Shown in pieces: positions 40,627 to 49,800 of a stretch of 54,167 bases of DNA (the first letter of the stretch is position 1; every line of letters begins with the position of its first letter). Position numbers and translations under genes: made by a program. Origin of the DNA: Candidatus Omnitrophota bacterium (GTDB lineage: Bacteria; Omnitrophota; Gorgyraeia; Zapsychrales; Fredricksoniimonadaceae). The DNA lies in assembly GCA_016201795.1 (NCBI GenBank), contig JACQCF010000023.1, forward strand, positions 1-54,167, in the 5' to 3' direction. Below the pieces are notes generated by a model that worked only from the letters and a program-made list of their open reading frames with translations, was not told where the DNA came from and did no database searches.

Positions 40627-42569
40627 GAGATCCAAATGCGCTTATCTTCCCGATTGTTATTTTCATTGCCACGGGCCTGTGGTTATCGGCGGGAGGGACT
40701 CTTTATTCCGAGGAAAGGGCTGATATCGTAGTGAACGTTTCCAACAACTCCACTACCAATCAAGTTATCGCGCAGAATGTTGTTACCGAAGAAAAGGCGG
40801 CACAGCAACCTAAGCAGGAATCGGTTTCGAGCGAGAAGGTTGTTTCTCCTGCACCCCAGAAGGGAGACGAGGTTTCTCCCATTCCCGGCGGTATGGAAGG
40901 AAAGCTTTCCCTCGATTTACGTAGTATCGACATAGTGGATGCTCTTAAATTTTTAGCTGTCAAAGTCGGATTGAATATCATTGCGACCAAGAATGTCACC
41001 GGCAGGGTAACGCTCATGGTTGATAGCGTTCCCGTCAAGGATGTATTCGATATTATGTTGCGCTCCAACGGCCTGGCGTTTGTTAAAGAGGGAGATATCT
41101 ACAATGTGATGACTGAGGATGAATACAAAGCAATGTACGGCAGAAAATTTTCTGATTTGCGTCAGGTTAAAGCTTTTCGACTCCAGTACGCCATACCCGA
41201 ACAGGCCTTCAGTATGCTGGATGCCTTGAAAAGCGATGTGGGCAGGGTGCTCGTTGATCCGGATTCGGGAACTGTCATGATTATGGATACGCCGGATAAT
41301 ATCAAGCGTACCGAACAGGCCTTGTTGACGCTGGAGCAGAAAAATCTGGTGCAGGTTTTTACTCTTAAATATGCCAGGGCCAAAGAGGTGGAAGAGCAGC
41401 TCAAGCCTCAGTTGGATGGCAAAAAGGTAGGTTTCATTAAGGCCGATGATCGTTCTAACCAGATTATCGTCCAGGCCCTGCCTGAAAGGATGAGCGCTAT
41501 CGAACGCTTGATCAGCTCCATGGACAAAAAAACCAAAGAGGTTCTCATTGATACCAAAATCGTAAAGGTCAAATTATCTACCGAGCTTACCTCAGGGGTG
41601 GACTGGGAAGGATTATTTAACGTGGGCTCACAATTAGGCACCACCTATGTAGGTTCGTATCCTTTCAGCGTTTTACAGGCGTCTACCGCGGCGTGGCAGT
41701 CGCGGCAGAGTTTTCTTAATTCGCAGGGCGGTAATATCGGTGCCTATCCTTTCAGCGGCAATAGCGCAAGCGTAAATGCCAGCCAGAAGGTTGCTCCCGG
41801 TGAAATGCACGTTGGTGTCATCAAAAACAAGAAGGATTTTGATACCGTGATTAAGTATCTTCAGACGCTCGGGAATACCCAGCTTCTTTCCAATCCCAAG
41901 CTAGCGGTAATCAATAACCAAGAAGCCAAGATTCACATCGGAGAGCGCCAGGCCTATGTGACGAGTACCACGACCAGTGGCCAGACCACCTCCACCGTTT
42001 CCGAAGAGGTTACCTTCATAGATGTCGGTATCCAGCTGTCTGTAACCCCGACCATCAATGACGATGGCTATGTCACTATGAAGGTTAAGCCCGAGGTGTC
42101 GAGTGTTGTCTCCTACATCACCACACCAAGCGGCAATAAGATCCCCATCATTGATACTTCCACCGCGGAGACTACGGTCATGGTAAAAGACGGTTCCACG
42201 ATTATCATCGGTGGCTTGCGTAAAGAAGAAAAGGCTTCGAGTTCCACGGGCATTCCTTTCTTAAGTAAGATCCCTTTTATCGGTTTGTTTTTTCAATCAG
42301 GAAGCAAGAAAACGGAAAGAACGGAATTGTTGGTTATGTTGACTCCGCATATCGTCACCGGAGATACCCTGGTCACCGGAGATGAAAGGGAGTTTGGGAC
42401 CAAGCCCGGCAAGGAATATCAACCATACAAGCCGTTTCTCGCTGATACCGATTTGGAACCCGCCCAACATGTTATCGAGCAGAAGATGAAACCTTATCGG
42501 GAATATGGTGACCTTAAGCCGCAGCTCAAAGAATTGGCCCCAGTTATCAAAGGAGGCATAAGTGACTAA
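40623..42569 (+). CDS. secretin (GspD/PilQ family)
   Basis: A 648-residue outer-membrane channel protein. N-terminal signal peptide (about residues 1-30), a short linker, an STN/N0-like domain ('LDLRSIDIVDALKFLAVKVGLNII', about 98-175), NolW-type N1 domain ('VFTLKYARAKEVEEQL' ... 'IIVQALPERMSAIERLI'), and the secretin core (about 420-580) with 'VTFIDVGIQLSVTPTI', 'GSTIIIGGL' and 'KIPFIGLFF', ending 'TELLVMLTPHIV'. Homologues form the pore of type II secretion or type IV pili. Here it is not next to any pilus motor. ATGA coupling to the GspB-like gene. Confidence 0.93.
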   Translation: MRDPNALIFPIVIFIATGLWLSAGGTLYSEERADIVVNVSNNSTTNQVIAQNVVTEEKAAQQPKQESVSSEKVVSPAPQKGDEVSPIPGGMEGKLSLDLRSIDIVDALKFLAVKVGLNIIATKNVTGRVTLMVDSVPVKDVFDIMLRSNGLAFVKEGDIYNVMTEDEYKAMYGRKFSDLRQVKAFRLQYAIPEQAFSMLDALKSDVGRVLVDPDSGTVMIMDTPDNIKRTEQALLTLEQKNLVQVFTLKYARAKEVEEQLKPQLDGKKVGFIKADDRSNQIIVQALPERMSAIERLISSMDKKTKEVLIDTKIVKVKLSTELTSGVDWEGLFNVGSQLGTTYVGSYPFSVLQASTAAWQSRQSFLNSQGGNIGAYPFSGNSASVNASQKVAPGEMHVGVIKNKKDFDTVIKYLQTLGNTQLLSNPKLAVINNQEAKIHIGERQAYVTSTTTSGQTTSTVSEEVTFIDVGIQLSVTPTINDDGYVTMKVKPEVSSVVSYITTPSGNKIPIIDTSTAETTVMVKDGSTIIIGGLRKEEKASSSTGIPFLSKIPFIGLFFQSGSKKTERTELLVMLTPHIVTGDTLVTGDEREFGTKPGKEYQPYKPFLADTDLEPAQHVIEQKMKPYREYGDLKPQLKELAPVIKGGISD

Positions 42570-43629
42570 ATTTAAAATACTGGCTATCGTTGTTTTAATC
42601 TTCATCCTTGGCCAGAGCGCAGGACTGCTTTATTTCGTCAGTAAGACACAAGGGCTTTTGCAGAAGAATCAGGAGCTGGTCGCTAAAGTCGAAAGGTACG
42701 GCCCGGGGTACGAAAAATTGGATAAACAGTTTCAGGAAGTGAGTAGTAAATATACCGCGGCGGCGAAGGAGCTGGAGACGGTTAAGGCAGACCGCGAAAA
42801 CATTCTCGCTCAGGCAAAAAGCCTTTTGGGAGAAAGGGCAAAAGCAGGAGAACTGGAAGAGGTAGCGGAGAAGGCGAAGGCAGAGGTAAGCTCAGTAAAA
42901 AAGGAGTTGGAGGAGGCAAAGAACCAAGGCCTTTCTTTGAAAGAAGAAATAAATAAATTCCAGGTCACGCAGGCCCAGCTGACTAAGGAAAGAGACGAGC
43001 TTAAAATTGCCTATGAGAAGGCGGCAAAAAACACTATCGTAAAGGAGCTCAACAACAAGATTTCTGGCTTGCAGAAAGATTTGAAGAGCAAGATTGCCCA
43101 GGCCCAGACGGAAAAGAAGAAACTGGAAGCGAAATTGAAACTGGCCGAGAAGGAAAACTCTCGCCTTACCGAAGAGAAGAACAAATGGAATACCGCCAGG
43201 GATCAGCTGACCGGTCAGTTGAATGACTATAAGAAAAATTACGTTGGGGCAGTTAAGAAAAACAAGGCGCTGGAGTCGAAGATAAAGGAGACGCCGGCTA
43301 AGTTCACCGAGATTGCCCGTCAGAACAAGGTTCTTTTAAGGCAGACTGCCGAGATGCATTATAACCTGGGGGTATTTTATACCAAGAACAAGGAATATGA
43401 TCGGGCGGTAGCGGAATTCGAGAAGGGTATCGAGATCAATCCCAACGATGCCTCTGCCCACTTTAATCTCGGGTATATCTATTCCGAATATCTAGTGAAC
43501 CGCAAGAGGGCGATGGAGCATTTCCGCCATTTTTTAAGGCTGACAAAGAGCGACGATCCCGATGTGGATTGGGTGAAGAAATACGTGCTTACGTGGGAGA
43601 CGTATGAAGGCAAAATGCCGATGCAGTAA
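42562..43629 (+). CDS. coiled-coil protein with TPR domain
   Basis: A 355-residue protein from a GTG start with a strong AAAGGAGG site, overlapping the secretin gene by 8 nt. An N-terminal membrane anchor (about residues 5-24) is followed by a long Lys/Glu coiled coil (about 30-250), then two TPR units ('MHYNLGVFYTKNKEYDRAVAEFEKGIEI' and 'ASAHFNLGYIY'). This anchor-coil-TPR layout suggests a periplasmic pilotin or scaffold for the secretin, by analogy with TPR secretin assembly proteins; that role is inference. Confidence 0.8.
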   Translation: MTKFKILAIVVLIFILGQSAGLLYFVSKTQGLLQKNQELVAKVERYGPGYEKLDKQFQEVSSKYTAAAKELETVKADRENILAQAKSLLGERAKAGELEEVAEKAKAEVSSVKKELEEAKNQGLSLKEEINKFQVTQAQLTKERDELKIAYEKAAKNTIVKELNNKISGLQKDLKSKIAQAQTEKKKLEAKLKLAEKENSRLTEEKNKWNTARDQLTGQLNDYKKNYVGAVKKNKALESKIKETPAKFTEIARQNKVLLRQTAEMHYNLGVFYTKNKEYDRAVAEFEKGIEINPNDASAHFNLGYIYSEYLVNRKRAMEHFRHFLRLTKSDDPDVDWVKKYVLTWETYEGKMPMQ

Positions 43630-43679
43630 AAGTAAGTGGCATAATAAAAAAGTAAGGTGCATCATAAAAGGAGGAGAAG

Positions 43680-44234
43680 ATGGACAAGATAGGCAAAATA
43701 GCAGCATTAGTGGTGGTCGCAGTTTTGGTAGGGTCGGACTTGGTCTATGCCGGATTGTGGGGGAAATCCGAGCCGGAGGCATCCCAGCCGGTTCCCGCGG
43801 CACTTAAGGTAGTTCCAACCCAAGAGGTGCTGGCGAAAAAGAAGGCTGACCTCAATAACACGGAGTGGGCTGTCGAAGTAAAACCCATGAACGGCAAGGG
43901 TCAAGCGGAAAAGGATACGCTGACTTTTACTGACGGCAAGGTGGTTTCCAAGAATATGGGGCAGAAAGGTTACAGCCCTACCAATTATTCCGTTAGATTA
44001 CTGGATGATGAAACCTTTACTTGGGAAACCATGCAGACCTCTGAGAAGGATGGTGTCGCATTCTGGCGTGGCGACATCGGCCCTGATGGAATAATGCGCG
44101 GTGTCATCAGTAAACGTGACAAGAAAAATAATGGCAACGATTTTAGTTTCTTAAGCGTGAGCAGCCAGAAGATTACTCCGGTACAGCCTGAACCAGCACC
44201 GGCGCAGCCTGAACCAGCTCCCGCTAAGAAATAA
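43680..44234 (+). CDS. exported protein with beta domain and PEPAPA tail
   Basis: A 184-residue exported protein. Signal peptide to about residue 22 (VVVAVLVGSDLVYA), a beta-rich domain (about 50-155; 'LNNTEWAVEVKP', 'DTLTFTDGKVVSKNM', 'AFWRGDIGPDGIMRGV') resembling small lipocalin-like or META-type folds, and a Pro-Glu-Ala tail (PEPAPAQPEPAPAKK). Not recognised. AGGAGG precedes the ATG. Placed in the secretin locus, so likely a periplasmic or surface component. Confidence 0.7.
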   Translation: MDKIGKIAALVVVAVLVGSDLVYAGLWGKSEPEASQPVPAALKVVPTQEVLAKKKADLNNTEWAVEVKPMNGKGQAEKDTLTFTDGKVVSKNMGQKGYSPTNYSVRLLDDETFTWETMQTSEKDGVAFWRGDIGPDGIMRGVISKRDKKNNGNDFSFLSVSSQKITPVQPEPAPAQPEPAPAKK

Positions 44235-44269
44235 GTGAATATGCGGAGCAGTGTGGCCGAGGTGCGTCT

Positions 44270-44830
44270 ATGACGAAAGATAAGGTTTTTCATAGGCAGA
44301 TTATATTTATAATTGCCTTAGGCGCAGTCTGTCTCCTTGCGGGGGCGAGCCTTGCCGCTGCTGGCATCAAGTTTAGCGCGGCAGTGGATAAAATGGAATA
44401 TAAAACCGATGAGCCGATAAACATCATCTTTAGTTTGAAAAACGAAGGTAAAGAGGCGGTTTATGTCAACAGGCGATTTTATGTTGGTTTGGAGTCGATG
44501 CCGAAGCAGAAGCGGGATGTCTATCTTTTAGTAACCTCTCCTTCCGGGAAAAAGCTTACTTCTCCCAATAATTACGAGGCGGGTTTACCTAAAAGCGATT
44601 ATTTTGAACTGCTGGAGCCAGGAAAGGAAGTAAAATCAGAATACCCGCGCAACTTAAGAGGTTTTTTTGAGTTTAACGAGCCGGGGACTTACAAGGCGGT
44701 GGCTGTCTATCAGAATGTGTTTGGTGAAGAATTGGGCCTGAATGTTTTTAAGGATAAACTTGTTTCCCAACCGGTGTCATTTACCATTGTAAAAGCGGCG
44801 AGTGCCGCTCAAGGGACGGATAAGAAATGA
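44270..44830 (+). CDS. exported Ig-like protein of unknown function
   Basis: A 186-residue protein. Signal peptide to about residue 27 ('GAVCLLAGASLAAAG'), then 'FSAAVDKMEYKTDEPINIIFSLKNEGKEAVYV', a pattern of Ig-like or BsuPI-like beta-sandwich domains. Family not assigned. Its stop overlaps the start of the SurA_N-cyclophilin gene (ATGA), so it belongs to the same unit. Confidence 0.7.
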   Translation: MTKDKVFHRQIIFIIALGAVCLLAGASLAAAGIKFSAAVDKMEYKTDEPINIIFSLKNEGKEAVYVNRRFYVGLESMPKQKRDVYLLVTSPSGKKLTSPNNYEAGLPKSDYFELLEPGKEVKSEYPRNLRGFFEFNEPGTYKAVAVYQNVFGEELGLNVFKDKLVSQPVSFTIVKAASAAQGTDKK

Positions 44831-46302
44831 ACTTTTTTGTTTTTTTCTTAGTGTTATTTGGGTGTTGCTCCGCTGGGGCCTACGATTATAAGGAGATCCT
44901 CAAGGTGGATGAGGTGGGCGAGGCCTTCGGTAAATCAGTAAGTCAAAGGGACTTTCTCTATTATTATATCACCGCCTCCCGTTTTACCCGCTCAGAAAAT
45001 AAAGGGGAGCGCACCGATGAGGATGTACGGCAGGAGGCCTGGCAGAACCTCATTTTTGTTAAAGAAGCCAAAAACCTCGGCATTGAAATTCCCGCACAAG
45101 AAGTCACGGTAGAGGTCAAACGCCTGGTGGAAGAAAAAAATATAAACTATGGCACAGAAAAATATGCCGTGTGGGTAATGAATACTTTTGGGGAAGACTC
45201 CCAAACTTTTGAGCGCCGGATTGAGGATTTGTTGACCATTAATAAACTTCTTAAGATGAAACTGGACCCACAGGTCACCGTCACCGAAGAGGAAATGAAA
45301 GAGAGATTCCTCAATGATTACAATTCTTTTGAGAGCGAGTACATTCTTTTCGGTAAGGACAAAGAAGCCGCGGATTTCGTCAAACAATGCCGGCAGAACC
45401 CTAAATTGTGGTTTGACACCTACCAGGCCAAAAAACCTTTAGGCCAGAAGGGGGCCTCCTGGATTAACATTATGGCTTTGGGCGCCCTTATCGACCTGTG
45501 GCACATTCCCAAAGACGATGCCATTCGCATCCTCAACAGCAAGCCGGGAGATTTCATCGCCGCTAATAATTATTACGGTCCTGTAGCCGTGCGTCTGCTT
45601 TACGCCAAAAAGGTAAATTTAAAAGACTATGATGAGACTAAGCAGAAATATTACCGCCAGATGCTGACCGCTGGCAAAAAGCACAAGATCGCCCAGGACT
45701 GGCTCAATGAGCTTTTTAAGAGGGCCAGTTTTCGGGATTTTATTAAAGAGAAGGAGGACGCGGCCAAGAAGGAAGAAATGAAAGGAAAATCCTCCATCGT
45801 TTTAGAAACCAACCAGGGCAGGATAGAATTGAAATTATTCCCTGATATCGCGCCGCTGGCCTGTGAAAATTTCATTGGATTAGTGGAAAAAGGTTATTAT
45901 AACGGCGTTACTTTTCATCGGGTGGTTAAAGATTTTATGATCCAGGGTGGAGACCCCACGGCCACAGGCGGCGGGGGAGAGTCGATTTGGAAAAAACCTT
46001 TTGCCGATGAGATTTCTGACAAGGTTCAATTTGACAAAGGCGGTATTTTAGCCATGGCCAACAGCGGTTCCGACACTAATGGCAGTCAGTTTTTTATTAC
46101 CGCCAAGCCCACACCGTGGCTCAATGGCAGGCACACGATTTTTGGTGAGGTGACCTTCGGCATGGATGTGGTCAACAAAATCGATACTGTTTCGACGGAT
46201 AAAAATGACAAGCCCCAAAAGATTCAGAAGGTTATCAAGGCTTATGTGAAAAAAATGGAACCTGTGGAAAAACAGGAGAGGAAGAAAAATGAAGGCGCAT
46301 AG
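44827..46302 (+). CDS. SurA_N-cyclophilin fusion, periplasmic PPIase
   Basis: A 491-residue exported protein. A signal peptide (possibly lipidated at the Cys pair 'FGCCSAGA') leads into a SurA_N-like helical chaperone domain (about 30-165). The middle (about 170-310) has a degraded rotamase-like pattern. The C-terminus (about 325-480) is a complete cyclophilin: 'FHRVVKDFMIQGGDP', 'GILAMANSGSDTNGSQFFIT', 'WLNGRHTIFGEV'. Normally SurA carries parvulin domains, not a cyclophilin. Likely folds substrates of this locus such as the giant repeat protein. Confidence 0.85.
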   Translation: MNFFVFFLVLFGCCSAGAYDYKEILKVDEVGEAFGKSVSQRDFLYYYITASRFTRSENKGERTDEDVRQEAWQNLIFVKEAKNLGIEIPAQEVTVEVKRLVEEKNINYGTEKYAVWVMNTFGEDSQTFERRIEDLLTINKLLKMKLDPQVTVTEEEMKERFLNDYNSFESEYILFGKDKEAADFVKQCRQNPKLWFDTYQAKKPLGQKGASWINIMALGALIDLWHIPKDDAIRILNSKPGDFIAANNYYGPVAVRLLYAKKVNLKDYDETKQKYYRQMLTAGKKHKIAQDWLNELFKRASFRDFIKEKEDAAKKEEMKGKSSIVLETNQGRIELKLFPDIAPLACENFIGLVEKGYYNGVTFHRVVKDFMIQGGDPTATGGGGESIWKKPFADEISDKVQFDKGGILAMANSGSDTNGSQFFITAKPTPWLNGRHTIFGEVTFGMDVVNKIDTVSTDKNDKPQKIQKVIKAYVKKMEPVEKQERKKNEGA

Positions 46303-46777
46303 ACTCATGTTAAAAACGGTGATTGTCTTAGTCTGCGGGTGGTCGGGCATTGCTTGCGCGCAATCGATCAATAGTCAGACTAATACAACTACTCAGACGA
46401 CAAATGCCACAGCTGCCGCTGTGACAGATACCACGACGGCTGCCACTCAAGATAGTGGTGGGGCTATCGCCACTTCTGGGCAAAAAGAAATCCAAGGCGA
46501 GGTCAGTGCTATTGGTAAGGGTTATATTTCCATTGTTTATGAGCGCGATACGGCAAAAGGCATTGAATACGAAATGATGTTGCCCCTCGATGAGAACATA
46601 CAGTTTCAACATAAAAAAAGTCTTAAGGAGTTCGCTATCGGTGATACTGTTAAGGTAAGATTTGAAGATGCCACCGAAGAAGATAATGCGAAGGTTCAAC
46701 ATTTGAAGCGCAAGGCCAGGGTGATCAGTTTTGTGAGTTCGGCGGCGCCGACTCCGCCTGGATCCAGCGCTCAATAA
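46289..46777 (+). CDS. small exported protein, beta-rich C-terminal domain
   Basis: A 162-residue protein. Signal peptide to about residue 27 (VLVCGWSGIACAQS), a Thr/Ala-rich linker (about 30-65), and a beta-rich domain (about 70-150; 'EIQGEVSAIGKGYISIVYERD', 'IQFQHKKSLKEFAIGDTVKVRF') with the look of small OB/S1-like or periplasmic binding folds. No family recognised. It overlaps the preceding gene by 14 nt and directly precedes the giant gene. Confidence 0.65.
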   Translation: MKAHRLMLKTVIVLVCGWSGIACAQSINSQTNTTTQTTNATAAAVTDTTTAATQDSGGAIATSGQKEIQGEVSAIGKGYISIVYERDTAKGIEYEMMLPLDENIQFQHKKSLKEFAIGDTVKVRFEDATEEDNAKVQHLKRKARVISFVSSAAPTPPGSSAQ

Positions 46778-46812
46778 ATAAAGCGTGCAGGGTGATAAAA
46801 TAGGAGCTGGCT

Positions 46813-49800
46813 ATCCTTAAAAGACAAAATCGTTTCGCCTTTTGTCATTTTTTATTAAAGGGTATTTGGGGTGTAGTGTTTGCCGCCCTGTTCTTCTGGT
46901 CTGCGCAGGCCCAGGCCACTGTGCAGATTAACCAGGTGTTGAGGGGCAGCTATACTTTTACTGGTGGAAGCAGCGGAGTTGGTGGAGAGGCAAGCACAGT
47001 CGTTGCTATTGGCGCAACCGTCAATACGGCCAAGTCCATTATACTACTAAGCACCTCTGCCAGCTATAATGCCCCCGGCGAGTCGCTTTTTTCTGCCTAC
47101 TTTGATGACAGTTCTCACATTATCATTCAGCGCGGTCTGGCCAGCGAGAATAATACCGGCACTCCCACCGTCAACTGGCAGGTCGTCGAATTTGCCAATG
47201 GCGTAACGGTCACCGCAGGTTCTACCAGCCTAGGCACTACCATCACTTCTAAAGTAGTTACTTTGCCCAGCAGTCTTACCGATGGCAAAGCCATGGTCAT
47301 TCTTAACGGAGGCACTCTCACCGGTATGTTTGAAAATTACTATTATTCACTCGGTAACCAGAGCGGCCGCACTTTAGCTGCCGGCAACGACGAAGTCTGG
47401 ACGCCAACGGCAGATATCACTACTTACGGTGATGCCAATAATGCTGCTCAAATAACCATCCAGCGTAATGATAAGGATTCAGACTCCTCATCGAAGTCGG
47501 TGAATGTTGGACTGACGGTGTATTATCAGGTCATCTCGTTTGACGCGGATGTGAGTATACAGCATGGTACGAGTAGCATCACCAATACTGCGTCCTCAGT
47601 CACAGCTACTGTGACATCGGTTGATACTACCAAATCGATGCTGTTTTTTACTTATCGTGCCCCGGCGAATGCCAGTGGTGCAGGTTTAGGGGTGGAATCA
47701 GATTATGCCTTAAGTGGCGCGATTACCAACTCTACCACTTTAACCTTTACCCGTGCCACCACCGGCTCCACCGGCTCATCAGCACCGCTGAATATTGCTT
47801 GGTTTCTGTTGACCTTTACAGACGCCACATCAATCCTCAGCGGGAGCTTAAGTAGCGGCACTAATGCTTCGATTTCGACTGGGACACTGACGCTGGATAC
47901 TGTCCATAATTTCAGTCTTATCTCGGCCTCCGGCGCCAGCGGTGATAGCGCCACTGGATTTGGTGATATATTATGGCGACAAACTTTCAGCAGTACCGTT
48001 CTCACGGCCAACCGTGACGGCGGCGGGACCACCGCCACTACCATTCCGTATTTTATAGCCCAACCTCCGTTAGTCAAAGTGGTTACTCCCGCTGGCAGCG
48101 AGACTTGGAAAGTGCACGATACTCAAAATATTACTTGGACAGCAGCAGCTTCGGTTGCCAATGTCAAAATCGAATATTCTGGCAATAATGGAGGAGCGTG
48201 GAATACCATCATTGCCTCCACCGCTTCCTCGGCCGGTTCTAATAACTATAGCTGGACCGTGGGCTATAATTCTGACGGCAGCAGCATATTCCCAAGTTCG
48301 GAAGTAGCCACCCAGTGTTTGGTCAGGATTACAGATACTGCCAGTTCTAGTAATACGATGACCTCTCCCGCGTTCACTATTAAAAGCCAACTTTCCATTA
48401 CGGCACCCGTGGGCGGGGAACTCTGGCTGGTCACCGATACCACGCGTGCTATCACCTGGAACAGCTATGGGAATTTTAACAGCACTGTTAAATTGCAGTA
48501 TTCCATTGATGCGGCTCACACGACTTGGACTAATATCAGCGGTGCCACCACTATAACAACAGCAACCAATGGATCTAATAGCTATACCTGGAGCTCCATT
48601 CCCATCGCTGCGACCGGGGCAACCGACAAGATACAAGTGGTTTCCAATGCCGCCACTCCTACCGTTTCCAGTGCCAGCCCCAGCAATTTTGAAATCCGCG
48701 GTTCCATCACCGTTACCGCTCCCGCGGCCAATGCCGTATGGTCTACCGGCTACGCCAACACTATCACATGGACCTTAGGTTCCACCACCACCAACGTAGA
48801 TCTTTCCTATTCTGTGGATAACGGAGTCACTTATACCTCCATTGCTACCAATCAAAACGCGCAGAATATTGACTCTACTCACGGCTCCTATAGCTGGACT
48901 CCGGCGCTTAGTCTAACCCCCAGCACCACATCCTACATCAAGGTGGTTGACCACAGCAGTAGTAACGTGTCTGCAATCAGCGGTAAGTTTACTATACAAG
49001 CATCGATAACGGTCAATTCTCCTGTCGGCGGAGAAGTCTGGAAGGTGGATGATACCAATGCCATAACATGGACCTTGGGCGGCGGCACCAGCATCACCTA
49101 TGTTACCATTAAATACTGCACGGATTTCAATACCAGTCAGACCTGGCAGACTGTGACAGGCGCAGGACAGGTTGATGCTACCCTGGGCACTTTTAACTGG
49201 ACTGTCCCTGATGCCATTGGCGCTGCTACTGGAGTGAGGATTTATAAATATCTGGATGCCACCATTTATGGTACATCCCCCGCCGCTTTTAGTATCAAAG
49301 GCAACATTTCAATCATTAATCCCGCCGCAGGCATCTACATGCCCGCTAATTCGAATTACGTGATTACCTGGACTCCTCACGGCGGTTTGCACACGGCTTA
49401 CGGTGATAATTTCAAGCTGGAATATTCTAAAAACGGGGGTACAAGCTTCAGCACTATTTATACCGGTCTCAATGGAAGTTCCGGCTCAACTACCTGGAAT
49501 TCTGCAGACATTCCTATAGATAACCTGCAGGCAAGCAACACACAAATAAAAATAGGTTTGTCAGGAGATGACAGTGCCCCCAATGGTGTTTATGGTCAAT
49601 CGAGCAGTTTTTATATTATTGGAAATCTTAGCCTTACTTATCCTACTGGCGGTCAAACTTTTAATATCGGCAATGCTTGTGTGATCACGTGGACCGCTTA
49701 TCCGAGCGGTAATAACCAATTGGGCGCGGTACGCATCGCTTACTCTATAAATAGCGGGACTGACGGATATCCTGACACCCAGGTCATTGCAACCGGTATC

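Noticed and set aside
48070-48636. 188-codon open frame on the minus strand inside the giant gene
   Set aside because: It is a shadow: the plus-strand frame is continuous with conserved repeats, while the minus-strand product has no motif. Similar antisense frames at 47703, 49561, 50758 and 51652 are explained the same way by the absence of stops in a Thr/Ser/Gly-rich gene.
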